From: Melastoma dodecandrum
Lineage: Eukaryota; Streptophyta; Magnoliopsida; Myrtales; Melastomataceae
Assembly (NCBI GenBank): GCA_029817715.1
Contig: JARUPY010000101.1
Location: 124,001 to 188,000 of the forward strand
DNA length: 64,000 bases
Direction of reading: 5' to 3'
Shown one piece after another: positions 44,601 to 56,786 of the stretch. Every line of letters starts with the position of its first letter. Position 1 is the stretch's first letter. The translations under genes and the position numbers were made by a program. The notes under the pieces were generated by a model that saw only the letters and a list, made by a program, of their open reading frames with translations, searched no databases and was not told the DNA's origin.

Positions 44601-45268
44601 ACCTGCATGAGTTTATTACACATGTCCCATTCCCATCACCATCTCCTCTCTTCCCTACAACTAATAATATATCTTATCCAAAGAAAGAGAAAAAAAATAT
44701 ATTGAATAGTTAGTGCTATAAGCTAAGATCTATCGTAATGCATTGTTGCCCGCGTGTCGACCTCTGATTGGAATTATGGTGAAACGTGACGCAAATATAC
44801 TGAATATTGGCTCATCCTGTCCAAAGACACGACACTTTTTAAAAGTTCCTAACATTCGATTTTTGTTTCTGTCTAGCAGTTTTGTGGATCGGTGTGAAGG
44901 ATTTATTTGATCCAGACTTGGTATATTCGTTTAGGATAGATCGTTTTAAGATTACGTAATTCACGACGATCGAGTAAATAACGTTCATCACGATCACAAT
45001 TCACGATCACAATTCACGATGATTGAGTAAGTCAGGTCCACGAAAACTAAAACATAAATTCGAACATGAATCTATCTACGAATCCACCTATTTTTTTTCC
45101 GCTTAGTTTTAATTTTGACATGAATATCTATTCTCGAATAATTGTAGGAGTTATGGACTTGGTCGATATTTATAAAATAAAATAAAACACATTTTTTATT
45201 TAATTTTGGCGTCAAATTGGACACATTTCACTACGTAATGAAATGTTTATGAAATACACTAGTCCGAG
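44601..45268. other. Non-coding duplicated spacer
   Basis: No gene seen. It includes the MITE-free site at 44685-44715 and the sequence matching 12430-12965. Confidence 0.6.
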
Positions 45269-45691
45269 ATGATGTTGGGGATAGGCCACGTAAGGTTTTG
45301 TGATACTTATGACGAGTTATCCAGAGCCGAGACCATGAATGAGTTTTGCTCGAGGATGTCGAACGAAGATATGAGCATCGAACCAGCCGATGAACGCCAA
45401 GACAAGCGCGCCCCTGTCTTCTCGATGTGTGCAACCGGGTCACATCACTGAGGCAGAGGGACGACAAACTGGGTGATGATCAACTGAGTTTGGGTGGAGT
45501 ATAAGATGATGTATGCGGCAGGCTATTCAGGGGAGAGAAATGCGCGGGCAGTGAATGAAGGAGACAAGGCTTTGACGATCGTCTTTGCTGCTGATGGCCC
45601 AGTTCGGGATTGGCCTGCATTTCCCTTGCTCGGAAGATTAGATACAGAGTGTTGGCTACTTGAAAATGATGTAACTCATCAACAGTTATGA
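45269..45691 (+). pseudogene. DUF594 remnant upstream of gene C
   Basis: Third copy of the remnant at 12966-13390, with NEFCSRMSNEDMSIEPAD and MYAAGYSGERNARAVNEGD in broken frames. Identity with the 13 kb copy is very high to about 45450, then drops, marking the right edge of the recent duplication. Confidence 0.7.
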
Positions 45692-46181
45692 GCATGGAAC
45701 CGGCAGATGAGTTCAAAGGAAAATGGTGTACCTCGGTATCATGCAATTCCTGTTATCTGGCTAAAGCGCCGAGGCAAATGCACAAGGTGGCGCAAGTGGC
45801 AGGCCACAACAGAGCGCGAAGTGCACACGGGAGTGGAGATTCGGGGTGGAGAAAGTGTCTGTAATGTTGCTTTTCCAGTTGATGATTCACTTTCGTGTCG
45901 ACCCAAGTTTCCTGCATCCCGAAGAATAGTATCTTTACTGGAGAAGAGATCAGGTAACCCGTGATTCGGGGAGTTAAAAAGGTGGTAACCAAACGAAGAG
46001 AATGTAGCAGTCAAGCAAAGTTTTGTTCCATAGATTGTGCTAAATCCAACAAGTTTAGTATATTCTTTGTAGTAAAATGGAGAGGTTAAGTTTTGAGTTC
46101 CTAGTACTTGTGGCACCATTATTCAAGGATTCGGCTACGCTGGTACAAACAAACGTGGCCTCGAACAAGCAATCTGTTGCC
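45692..46181 (+). other. 5' flank of gene C
   Basis: Related to the other gene flanks but shorter and more diverged. An in-frame ATG at 46077 would add 35 residues to gene C; the other copies lack that ATG, so it is probably not the real start. Confidence 0.5.
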
Positions 46182-48227
46182 ATGGCTGAAAGTTTCATGC
46201 CGGCGAGCTTGCAGGAAATCTGGGAAGCTTCTAACGTTCGAGGTTTCATGATGCTTAGCCTTTTCGTCCAGATGCTACTCGCATCCACCGCCCACCTGAG
46301 GAGGGCTTCCACCAGCAGGTTCTTTATGTTTGTTATATGGTCGGCCTACTTCATGGCAGATTGGGAGGCGACGTTCATGTTCGGGCTGATCTCAAATGCA
46401 CAACGAATCGACTCGATCTCCCCTCCGGAAGTCAACGAGAACCTCATGGCTTTTTGGGCTGCTTTCCTCCTGATCCACCTCGGCGGTCCGGACACGATCA
46501 CCGCCTTCTCCCTAGAGGACAACGCCCTTTGGATGCGCCATCTAGTTGGGCTCGTCGCTCAATTGTCCACCTTCTTTTACATATTCTTCAAGACCCTCCC
46601 TGACAATAACCTCATCGCTCCCACAATCCTGATTGCCGTCGCCGGAGCAATCAAATACGGGGAGAGGACCAGATCGTTATATCTTGCAAGCATGGAAAAC
46701 CTCAAGAAGTCCACCGGGAAACTGCCCGTTACAAGTCTTGAAGCCTTGGAGGGACACTATTTTCCTGATAAAACTACTGGGAAAGAAGCATATTACTTCT
46801 TCCAAATAGTCAAAGGTGTAGTAGTAGAAATCAATCCCAACCATGTAGAGCAAGCACAGAGCCGTGCGCTCTTCCAACAGAAAGATGCGAAAGAGGCCTT
46901 TGACCTGATGGTAGCCGAGCTGGATCTTCTGTTCGAATTGTTCTATACGAAAATCTCATCTGTAAATTCTCCGTTGGGGGTGATCGTTCGCATGATCACA
47001 GTGTATAGCGTTATTGGGGCTCTAATATTGTACAGCCTTTTGGAGAAGAAGGGATTCCATGAGGTTGATATTTGGATCACCTATTTCTTGCTTGGCGGCA
47101 GTGTTGCTCAAGAGATGACTAACGGAATGATTCTCACATATTCGAATTGGATGGGTCCGGCGAGGTGGTTCCATTTTTGTTGGGCTCTACTTCAAGCAGT
47201 GTGCTTTGTCATTCCGTTTGTAATAATCCTGGTTGTAGGAATAATCTTGTCAGTTCCATGTGGTTGCTTTGAACTCGCTCAGAAGTCATGGAGCAAGAAG
47301 TTGGGCGAACTCAGTTTGTTGTCGCATTGCATCGAACACTGTCATAGAGGTGGTAATAAACCTTTGAAGTATGCTCACTTGATTTACCGTAAGCCTGACC
47401 TCGTCGCATTCTCTTTGTTTTCCAGATAATCAACGAAGCTACTTCATCTGAAAAACTTTTGAATCCCTGCAGGAACAGTCACTAGAAGAAAAAAGGGAGG
47501 CGTATCATGGAATGTCTTTGATGCGGAAACCCGGGACTTCATTTTCAAGGAGTTGAAGGAAAGAGCATTGGCGGCCGATGATGAGGACCAAGTGAAAGAG
47601 ATCTACGAGACGAGAGGGAGCTGGATATTGACGAAATTAGGGAACTCGGATGGGTTGATGCGATATGTGAAGAAGTTTGACTACGATGGGAGCCTTCTAG
47701 CGTGGCACATCGCCACCGAAATATGCCATAATGCCAACAAACGCGTGGAGGCAGCCGACCACAAGCAGAGGAAGTTGGCCGTTAAGTTGTCGTATTACAT
47801 GCATTATCTCCTGATCAAGAAGCCCGAGATGATGTCTGCTGTGGCGGGGATTGGCCACATAAGGTATGGTGATACTTGTGCCGAAGTTGAACATTTCTGC
47901 AGGGTATACAAAGCGGAGACCGTGATTGATTTTTGCAATAAGATATTTAATGAAGATACGACCATCGAACCTGCTGACGTGTACAAAGACAAGCGCACCT
48001 CTGTCTTATCGGATGCGTGCAATCTGGCCCGATTACTGATGCAGATGGACAACAAATGGGAGATAATAAGTGGAGTCTGGGTGGAGCTGCTCATGTATGC
48101 GGCCGGCCACTGCAGGCCTGAGAAACATGCTCGGGCAGTGAGCCAGGGAGGTGAGCTAGTGACGATCGTCTGGCTGTTGATGGCTCACTTGGGGATCGGC
48201 CCGCATTTCCCGTATCCAGAAGATTAA
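46182..48227 (+). CDS. DUF4220/DUF594 membrane protein, gene C (two exons)
   Basis: Exon 1 is 46182-47388 and exon 2 is 47473-48227 (1207 and 755 nt, as in A and B). The 84 nt intron 47389-47472 runs from GTAAGC to CTGCAG. It encodes 653 residues. DUF4220 carries the LGGPDTITAFSLEDNALW motif, and DUF594 carries KWEIISGVWVELLMYAAGHC. Differences from gene A are spread through the protein (for example EALEGHYFPDKTTGK and SWMGPARWFHFCW) and none breaks the frame. The chosen start matches gene A (MAESFMPASL). An upstream ATG at 46077 is in frame but unique to this copy. A TTTTCCAG inside the intron (about 47426) is a possible but too-close alternative acceptor. The protein is predicted to be multi-pass, of unknown role. 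Confidence 0.9.
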
Positions 48228-49546
48228 AACTAAAAGGGCATATCGGGTAGCTGGGATTTATTTCATTATCAGATTGTGTGTGTAGTCAAAAGATTCATAC
48301 ATCACCTAACACTTCAGATTGTAAGTCGGAGCATAACTCATCAGCTGTCGTAACCGGAAGGCCACCTTCGATAATTCATTGAAAATTGAATAAGTACTAA
48401 ATAATTTATTGAAAATTGAATAAGTACTAAATAATTTTTCCAGACAAATATTGAAAATTAATTTGAAATATATAATTAGAATTAATAAATCCTCCATCCA
48501 TAAAAACATGTCAACAAAACTTCGTAACTTATTTAGAAATTTCTTTTTAAAACGCTCAAAAAATTTCAAATATGGTCCGATCTCAGCTATTGACAGACAG
48601 TTCCAAAGCAACTGGTCGGGATGCTCGAGACGATGACGCAGGTCTGTCAGGATCCATCCAACGGAGACATCTAGGTATGCACTGACAGTCGGACATTGTT
48701 GACTTGGATATGATCAGAACAGATGAAGTTATGAGCATGGAACCTTGTACATGAGTTCAAATGAAAATATATTTACTTCAGCATCGTGCAATTGAAGGCC
48801 AACATAGATTTCAGTTACTCAATCGATATAAACGTTTTCTTCATCTTTGTCAAGGATCCTGCAGATTCTTCCTCAAGTGGCTGATCATGTTACTGCAATC
48901 TCCAATCATGAGCTCCAGCCAAGTAAGTCGTCTGGTCCAGTTCCGGCCTCCTCCTCTGGTGCTGCAGAAATCTCCTGCTCCTACTTGGCCAGCCTCCTAC
49001 GGCCACCATATCCAGCCAAGGTAAAGTTAACACCTTGAGGAATCGACCCACTTCCTTCATCCCAAAGATTGGTATCTTCCTGCAATAAGACCGGAGATGA
49101 GATCCGCTAGCGTGTGTTTTGAGTACGTATTTCAAATTTATGTTTTGAGTTCTTAGAACTTGTGCATTGCTTTGGGTTTCGGCACACTGGAACACACACG
49201 TGCGTGCACAAATAAATGTAGTCTCTTGCGACATAGCTGCCATCATGTGTCGAGAAAGACTTCAACGAAAAGATTCAAGAGCATTATGAATAGCTTCGTA
49301 TATTGTTTATTTTCCCAATTCTTAGTTAATTGATTCAACTGCATTTTGGTTGTTCATTGAACATTATTCCCAAGTAATTTTATGTGAGAACAACCTTTAC
49401 TCTTTATTACTTACAGCACCTGTACAGTTGCAGTGTTAAAACCGTCAACGAGTGCCGAGAAGGTCATGAACTCCAACGAACTTGCGCGTCGCTGTTTCAC
49501 GTGTTCGGGTGTGCAACATTTGAGATGAAGGATGAGCTGCAAAATG
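48228..49546. other. Intergenic region with cluster debris
   Basis: 48228-48540 is the 3' flank shared with gene B. 48720-48800 resembles the GAGCATGGAACC region of the gene flanks (compare 13385-13440). 49450-49510 resembles the end of the LTR-bounded DUF4220 fragment. No gene is seen. Confidence 0.55.
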
Positions 49547-50420
49547 AAGCTAAGGATGATGAAACCTCAGCCATTTGGACGACAAAACGGTGGGATGCCT
49601 TCAGCTTACGAAGGGCGAGGATGAGCTGCATAACAAGGCGAAGGATGAAGAAACATCGGTCGTTCCACTAGTTCAATTTGTTTCAGATGACAAATACGAT
49701 GTTGGATATCTTTAGCCTCGGAAGGGCGCTAATGATGACAAAACGTTGTTCTGCTATTCATTTCCCTTTTTCTTTCGTACTTTACGTAATTCAGATGAGA
49801 GGTTATAAATCACATATTTACTTTTATCATTCTCTGTTGTTAAACAAAGTAATAGGTGGGATTACTCTTCTCTGATGCTTAATGAGTTCGGCACAGGGGT
49901 AACGAACGATGATTCGACAAAGACAAGCCCACCTCCCTCTTCTCTAACGCGTGCAATCTGGCCAGATCTGCTGAGGCAGAAGCGAAACAAACACAGTTTG
50001 GGATTGAGTTGATTATGTATGCGGCAGGCCACTGTAGGGCAGAGAAACACCAATGGGCGTTATGCGAAGGAGGTGACCTTTGGACAATCCTTTGGATACT
50101 ACGGATGGCCCCCTTCGGGATAGGCCAGTGTTTCCCATACCCGAGATATTAAAAATTAGAATGTTGTATATGGAAACTGGGTGATTTTATTGTAGGATTA
50201 AGCGCATCCCGTAGTTTTGGTGTTAAGACCGTTCCTTGCATCTGCATAACATAAATGTCGACGGGATGTTTTTTGTCGGGGTAATGTCGTGGCTGCAACA
50301 TCAAAGATGTTTGAGGAACAACCGAACGAACTTATATCAGGAGACAAGAGGAAGATCCATCTCGATCCTCTGGTTTAGAATTTGAGAGAGACGATGTTTT
50401 AGAATTACTGACATGGCAAC
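49547..50420 (+). pseudogene. DUF594 remnant without Copia insertion
   Basis: Copy of 2424-3252. The DUF594 end is readable at 49985-50155 (FGIELIMYAAGHCRAEKHQW), with frameshifts. The sequence runs past the point where Copia 1a begins in the first copy, so it records the empty target site. Confidence 0.65.
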
Positions 50421-50981
50421 GATCCATCAAGAAACTCGGATTCACACTATGAGATCGGTTCTGCGGAGCTTGCAGATGAAGTGACTCATTAACTGTACAA
50501 ACATGAAACCTGCACACTAGTTCAACCGTGCAATTCCTGCTACCTGGCGACAGCGCCGAGGCAAATGCACAAGGTGGCGCAAGTGGCAGACCACCACAGA
50601 ATGAAAGTGCGCATAGGAGTGGAGATTCGGGAGTGCTTGTAATGTTGGTTTTCCAGTTAACGATACACTCTGTATCGACACACATTTCCAGCATCCTGAA
50701 GATGAGTATCTTCACTGCAGAAGAGATCTGATATCCCCGAGATTCGGGGAGTTATCGAAATATACCATGGACAAGCACCTCAAACACCAAAAAGGAGGTA
50801 AACCCAAAGTAGAGAATGTAGCAACCAAGTAAAGTTTTGTTCCAACAAGTTAAGTATATTCTTTGTAGTAATACAGGCGATTAAGTCTTGAGATCCTAGA
50901 ACTTGTGGCATTATCATTCCAGGATTCGACACACATTTGCTCGTACGAAAAATCACAGCCTCAAACAAGCTAGCTGTCGTC
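50421..50981 (+). other. 5' flank of gene D
   Basis: Non-coding, related to the other gene flanks. No TATA box is obvious. Confidence 0.5.
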
Positions 50982-51544
50982 ATGGTTCAAAGTTTCATGC
51001 CGGCGAGCTTGCAGGAAATCTGGAACGCTTCCAATGTTCGAGGTTTCATGATGCTTAGCCTTTTCCTCCAGGTGCTACTCGCTTCCACCGCCCACCTGAG
51101 GAAGGCTTCCACCAGCAGGTTATTTCTCTTTGTTATATGGTCGGCCTACTTCATGGCAGATTGGGTGGCGACATTCACGTTCGGGCTGATCTCAAATGCA
51201 CAACGAATCGACTCGATCTCCCCTCCGGTAGTCAACGAGAACCTCATGGCTTTTTGGGCTGCTTTCCTCCTGATCAACCTCGGCGGTCCGGACGCGATCA
51301 CCGCCTTCTCCCTAGAGGACAACGCCCTTTGGAAGCGCCATCTAGTTGGGCTCGTCGCCCAATTGTCCACCTTCTTTTACATATTCTTCAAGACCCTCCC
51401 TGACAATAACCTCATCGCCCCCACAATCCTGATTGTAGTCGCCGGAGCAATCAAGTATGGGGAGAGGACCAGATCGTTATATCTTGCAAGCATGGAAAAC
51501 CTCAAGAAGTCCACCAGGAAACTGCCCGTTACAAGTCTTGAAGC

Positions 51545-51549
51545 CTTGG
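51545..51549. repeat. Target site duplication (left) of Gypsy element
   Basis: CTTGG, repeated at 57312-57316 on the other side of the element. Confidence 0.9.
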
Positions 51550-52075
51550 TGATGCGTGGCAATGGGGTGAAGGAGATTGTGGAATGCTAGGAAGCTGCGG
51601 ATGTGGAGTTGTTATGCAGAAGAAGATGCAGAGAAGTGAAGGTGCTGAGGTGCTGAGTAGTAGAGTGAAGTAAGAGAAGAGCCGGATTGAGAGCGGTTCA
51701 ATATAAGTGAACCGGGTTGTAGACTTGGGGAGTGAATCGGGTTGTAGCTTGGGGGAGTCGGTTCAGTATAAGTGAACCGGGTTGTAGACTTGGGGAGTCG
51801 GTGGGTTGTTAGTTGTTGGGGGGTAGTTAGTTGGAAAAACAGACTTTCGTATTTTCATTCTGCACATTTTCTGTTAAGAAGGGAGGGCTGGCAGGAGTTG
51901 CGCCGGAGGCGGTGGTGGTGGTAGCAATTGTTACGGTGAAGTTGGCTTGCGCTATCGGAGGCCGATTGTAACGGATGTGAGTTGGATTGCTTCTAATAGT
52001 GAATTGTTGGCTGTATTTCTGTAATTGTTGTTCTGGTGTGGAATCTGTGCGGAGATCTGTGATTGGCATGGATCA
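51550..52075 (+). repeat. 5' LTR of Gypsy element
   Basis: 526 bp, TGATGCGTGG to GGATCA. Confidence 0.93.
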
Positions 52076-52076
52076 A

Positions 52077-52088
52077 GGGTATCAGAGC
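52077..52088 (+). other. Primer binding site of Gypsy element
   Basis: GGGTATCAGAGC, matching the initiator tRNA-Met site TGGTATCAGAGC at all but the first base. Confidence 0.8.
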
Positions 52089-52201
52089 AGCATCCTGCGA
52101 TCGGAGGTGATGGAGGTGCTGGATCGTCCTTTAGTTTGGGCGTAACCAGTGTTTGTTGTTATAGAACGATTAAACCGTTGTGAGTTGGTGGAGTAATTGA
52201 A

Positions 52202-53084
52202 ATGGTGGAGACTCGGTTTGAGGAATTACGGAGGGAGCAGGAAACCACCGGAGAGTTAGTGGAAGGGTTAGTAGAGAAGGTGGGGGTGCTAACTTCACAA
52301 ATTCGTGAGGTACAGTTACAAACGAGAAATGTGCAAGCTCAAATTGATGATAAGTGGAATGTGATACTGCAGAAGCTGTCCGCGTTGGAGGTTAGCAGAG
52401 ATGCAGGAGTACCAGTAGAAAGGGCAAAAAAAATTGGATGACTCGGGAGGAATTATTGCTAATACTTTCTCTATGCCCAAAGTCGACTTTCCGGAATTTG
52501 ATGGACATGACTTGGAAGATTGGCTATATAAATGCCAAAGGTACTTCGAATTGGAGCATGTACCAGAAGATCGGAAGGTTAAGTTGGCTTCTCTATACTT
52601 GTATGGCTCGGCGCTGCAATGGCATTATTCTTATGTCAAGAATAGGAAGAAGGAAAGGGCGTTGGAGTGGGAGGAATATTCGGCTGCGCTGAACAGTCGG
52701 TTTGGTAAGGAAGTTTTTGAGGACCCTATGGGGAAGATGAAGAATTTAAGGCAAGAGGGAGAGTATTCTAATCTGTACGCATACATGGAGGAATTTGATA
52801 TTTGTTTGCGGAGGGTATTGGAAAAAATTGATTTGCCTATGTCATTCCAAGTTAGTCTTTTTATTAATGGGTTAAAGGATGAATTCAAGAGCACTTTATG
52901 GTTGCTCAAGCCGGTGGACCTCTTGTCTGTACAAGCTAACGTACGAATTCTTAGCAGTGATGTGCCACAGAATCGAGTTGGAAGCAGTAACAGCAAACCA
53001 CTATGGGTCTGGAGCAAACCGATTGTTCCAATCAGTGAACAGAGAATTCTGGGGGCAGGGGACAAGAGTAAATCGTCCGAGTAA
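52202..53084 (+). pseudogene. Gypsy gag, frameshifted
   Basis: The first frame (52202-52441) encodes a coiled-coil-like N-terminus (VETRFEELRREQETTGELVE) and ends just past an A8 run at about 52426. The capsid-like Gag region follows in another frame (52434-53084): PEFDGHDLEDWLYKCQRYF and LYLYGSALQWHYSYV. The switch in an A run could be a mutation or programmed slippage. The end of gag overlaps the pol frame, which holds the CCHC knuckle. Confidence 0.75.
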
Positions 53085-54360
53085 TACTCTGGCCATTCCT
53101 GAGATGATTAGGAATGGTGATGATAGAAGTGCAACCACTACCAGTGCTTCATCTGGTGTGGGAAGTCATGCTGGATTTACAGGAAGGCGAAGATTGAGTC
53201 AGGAGGAGATTGAGGAGAGACGATCGAAGGGTCTATGTTTTGTATGTAACGAACCTTTTGATAGGAACCATAAGTGTTCGAAGAGGCAGGTTTACTCCAT
53301 GATTGTGGAACCTGTGGAGGAAGGATTAGAGGATTCTGTCATAGAAGGAGCTAGGTATGACGGTGGGGATGTGAGAGTTACATTGCATGCATTAAAAGGA
53401 GAATTACAGAGTGAAGGAGTCCAAACTATGCAGATTACGGGGTTGTTTAAGAGACAAAATTTGAATATACTCATTGATTCAGGGAGTACCCACAATTTTG
53501 TTGATATTGGGTTGGTCAAAGGGATGAATTTGGCGGTTGTATCGGTGTCTCCTATTAAGATTGTTGTTGCAGATGGTCGAAGCATGCTTTGTAGGAATAT
53601 GCTGAAAAATTTTTCTTGGGAGATGCAGGGACATACTTTTACGGCCGACTTCTACGTAATTCCGTTGGGAGGGTGCGAAATGATATTGGGAGTCACTTGG
53701 TTGGCTAGGTTGGGGGACATTGTTTGGAATTTCCATTTATCCATGATGAGATTCAGTTTGTCTGGGGTGGAAGTGGTGTTGATAGGAAATTCACAGCAAA
53801 TGCAATCGAGACAATTGCAATCGATTACTGCAAAGAAGCTGCAGAAAATTTGTGGTAGGTCAGTGGTTGTGGGTTGGGTGGCCAGTATGATTGGAATGGG
53901 GGAAGCTTCTTTACTCTGTTTGTCTGTTCGAGGGAAGGATGAGCTGTCTACAATTGACAAAGTATTGGAGGATTATGCAGACATATTTGTGGAACCTACT
54001 GAATTGCCCCCCTTCCGTGGTTATGACCACTCGATTGTTTTGAAAGAGGGAGTGCAAGGCATCAGTTTGAGACCATACAAGCACTTGGCTGCACAAAAAG
54101 ATGAAATCGAGAAGATGGTGCAGGAGTTGAAGGCTAATGGGGTTATCCAGGAAAGTAAGAGCTCATTCTCTTCACCTGTGGTAATGGTCAAGAAGAAGGA
54201 TGGGTCTTGGCGCATGTGTGTGGATTATAGGGAGCTCAACAAGCAAACCCTTAAGGACAAGTATCCTATACCGGTTATAGAAGAGTTGTTGGACGAATTG
54301 TTTGGGGCTGTGATATTTTCTAAGATTGATTTAAGGCCGGTTACCATCAAATTCGGATGA
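53085..54360 (+). pseudogene. Gypsy pol: zinc knuckle, protease and RT start
   Basis: The frame (open from about 52879) contains the knuckle [14 protein letters not shown] (about 53238), the aspartic protease site [12 protein letters not shown] (about 53470) and RT blocks ([20 protein letters not shown], about 54180; [20 protein letters not shown]). It stops at 54358-54360, inside RT. The rest of RT resumes in another frame at 54357, consistent with one missing base near 54335. Confidence 0.85.
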
Positions 54361-56786
54361 GTCCATTGGATGTGTCGAAAACGGCTTTTAGAACTCATGA
54401 CGGGCACTATGAGTTCTTGGTTATGCCTTTCGGATTAACTAATGCCCCATCCACCTTTCAAAGCCTAATGAACTCCATTTTCAGACCCCATTTGAGGAAG
54501 TTTATACTTGTTTTCTTTGATGATATCCTTGTTTATAGTAAAACTGAGAGTGAGCATGTTAGTCATTTACAGACTGCTCTGTCCATTCTTCGGAAGCATG
54601 TTCTGTTTGCCAAGAAGTCCAAGTGCGTTTTTGGCAGTTCAAGGGTAGAATATTTGGGCCACTTTATTGATAAGGAAGGGGTGTCCACAGATCCGGCTAA
54701 AATTCGAGCAGTGCAAGAATGGCCAGTCCCATCTACATTGAAACAATTGAGGAGTTTTTTGGGTTTGAGTGGCTACTACAGACGGTTTATTAGAGGGTAT
54801 GGGGTGATTTGTAAACCATTAACGGATCTCTTGAAGAAGGATGCCTTCTGCTGGAATTCTGCAGCACAAGCTGCTTTTGATGAATTGAAGAAGCTGCTGA
54901 CTACGGCACCGGTTCTGGTCTTACCTAATTTCAATGATATTTTTGTTGTTGAAACGGATGCCTCTGATATAGGTATCGGGGCTGTTCTCATGCAGAATGA
55001 ACACCCAATTGCTTTTATTAGCAAACATCTGGCCCCTAGACACTACAGTCTTTCCGTGTATGAAAAAGAGCTCTATTCTTTGGTGTATGCTATGGGGAGG
55101 TGGCACCACTACTTGGTAGGCAGGCACTTTGTTGTGAGGACCGATCATAAGAGTCTGAAGTTTTTGTTAGATCAAAGGGTGCACACGGAAGGACAGTTCA
55201 GATGGTTGACGAAATTGATGGGTTATGACTATGAGATTGTGTATAAGAAGGGAAGGGAGAATGTGGCTGCTGATGCCCTCTCCAGGCTGCAGAGTTCTGA
55301 GTTGCTTTCTTTATCAGTGCAGCATTATTCCCCTACTCTATTTGATGACATCAAGTCTACATGGTCGGCTGATCCCACATTGATGGCTTTGATTAAAGAG
55401 TTGGAGATGGGAACTACTTCTGTCGGGCAATTTCAATTCAGGCAAGGATTGTTAATGAGGGGTTCCCGATTGGTTGTGGGTGAAATTCCTGAGGTGCGGG
55501 AAAAGATATTGCAGACCTTTCATTGTGGATCGGCTGGAGGTCACTCGGGTGTTTTGGCCACTACTAAGAGGATTAGTAAGTTCTTCTTTTGGAAAGGATT
55601 GGAAAGAGATGTTCGCAATTATGTTCGTTCCTGTGCAATTTGTTCTACTTGTAAGTATGAGAACGTGGCTTCACCGGGGTTATTGCAGCCTTTACCGGTT
55701 CCTAATGGGTTTTGGCAGGACATCTCCATGGATTTTATTGACGGCCTCCCAAAGTTTAATGGAAAAGCTGCAATTTTTGTAGTTGTGGACAGACGAAGTA
55801 AGTACAGCCACTTTCTCGCGTTACCTCACCCTTACACAACTAAAGTGGTTGCTCAGTTATTTCTAGACAATGTTTTCAAGCTCCACGGTTTACCTCTTAC
55901 AATTGTAAGCGACAGAGATGCCATCTTTCTTAGTCGCTTATGGCAGGAACTTTTCACTTTGCAAGGGGTAGAGTTGCATCTTTCTTCTGCATATCATCCG
56001 CAAACGGATGGTCAGAGTGAGGTGGTTAATCGGTGCCTCGAGACTTACTTGCGTTGCATGGTTGGAGATAAGCCGGAGAGGTGGGTTTCTTGGTTGCCTT
56101 TGGCTGAGTGGTGGTACAATAGTACCTACCATTCCTCTATTAAGATGTCTCCGTTTGAGGCTTTGTATGGGTACCCACCTCCGGTTCATATTCCCTACAT
56201 TCCTCATGATCATGTAGTTCCTATGGTGGATTTACAGTTGAGAGAGAAGGAGGCTCATATTCAGTTGCTGAGATTTCATTTGGACCGTGCTAGACACAGA
56301 ATGCAGCAGCTTGCTAACCAGCATCGGATGGAGAGGGAGTTTCGGATTGGAGATTTTGTTTATGTAAAGTTACGCCCTTATCGACAGCAAAGTGTGGTTG
56401 AGAGAAGTAATCAGAAGTTGTCTCCACTTTTTTATGGTCCTTTCAAAGTTGTTGATAAGATAGGAAGGGTTGCATACAAGTTGGAACTGCCTGCTGAAGC
56501 TCTAATCCATCCTACATTCCACGTTTCTAAATTGAGGAGGAGTGTCCCAGATATGACTCGAACTTCTGCCACTTTGCCTACTTTTTGTGATTCGCAGGTG
56601 CGGGAGCCTGTTGCTATTCTGCCACGGCGCATGGTTAAACGTGGCAATCGTGCTGCAACTCAAGTTCTGGTTCAATGGAAGCATGCATTACCGGAGGATG
56701 CTACATGGGAGTTCCTTTTTTATTTGGAGAAGCGTTTTCCTTCCTGTACACTTGAGGACAAGTGTCTTTCAAGGGGGGAGACTTGA
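54357..56786 (+). CDS. Gypsy pol: RT end, RNase H, integrase
   Basis: 809 residues open, in a different frame from the upstream pol. RT fingers/palm: [17 protein letters not shown] and the active site [10 protein letters not shown] (about residue 60). RNase H begins at [18 protein letters not shown] and includes [14 protein letters not shown]. The integrase zinc finger has [10 protein letters not shown] to CAICSTCK, and the core has catalytic acids in [20 protein letters not shown] and [15 protein letters not shown]-terminal chromodomain-like segment ends the protein. The first Met is within RT, so this is the downstream part of a broken polyprotein rather than a separate gene. Confidence 0.88.
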   Translation: MSPLDVSKTAFRTHDGHYEFLVMPFGLTNAPSTFQSLMNSIFRPHLRKFILVFFDDILVYSKTESEHVSHLQTALSILRKHVLFAKKSKCVFGSSRVEYLGHFIDKEGVSTDPAKIRAVQEWPVPSTLKQLRSFLGLSGYYRRFIRGYGVICKPLTDLLKKDAFCWNSAAQAAFDELKKLLTTAPVLVLPNFNDIFVVETDASDIGIGAVLMQNEHPIAFISKHLAPRHYSLSVYEKELYSLVYAMGRWHHYLVGRHFVVRTDHKSLKFLLDQRVHTEGQFRWLTKLMGYDYEIVYKKGRENVAADALSRLQSSELLSLSVQHYSPTLFDDIKSTWSADPTLMALIKELEMGTTSVGQFQFRQGLLMRGSRLVVGEIPEVREKILQTFHCGSAGGHSGVLATTKRISKFFFWKGLERDVRNYVRSCAICSTCKYENVASPGLLQPLPVPNGFWQDISMDFIDGLPKFNGKAAIFVVVDRRSKYSHFLALPHPYTTKVVAQLFLDNVFKLHGLPLTIVSDRDAIFLSRLWQELFTLQGVELHLSSAYHPQTDGQSEVVNRCLETYLRCMVGDKPERWVSWLPLAEWWYNSTYHSSIKMSPFEALYGYPPPVHIPYIPHDHVVPMVDLQLREKEAHIQLLRFHLDRARHRMQQLANQHRMEREFRIGDFVYVKLRPYRQQSVVERSNQKLSPLFYGPFKVVDKIGRVAYKLELPAEALIHPTFHVSKLRRSVPDMTRTSATLPTFCDSQVREPVAILPRRMVKRGNRAATQVLVQWKHALPEDATWEFLFYLEKRFPSCTLEDKCLSRGET
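56771..56783 (+). other. Polypurine tract of Gypsy element
   Basis: AAGGGGGGAGACT, directly before the 3' LTR at 56784. Confidence 0.85.

Noticed and set aside
46077..46181. ATG 46077 as the start of gene C
   Set aside because: Not present in A, B or D. The conserved start 46182 gives the same 653-residue length.
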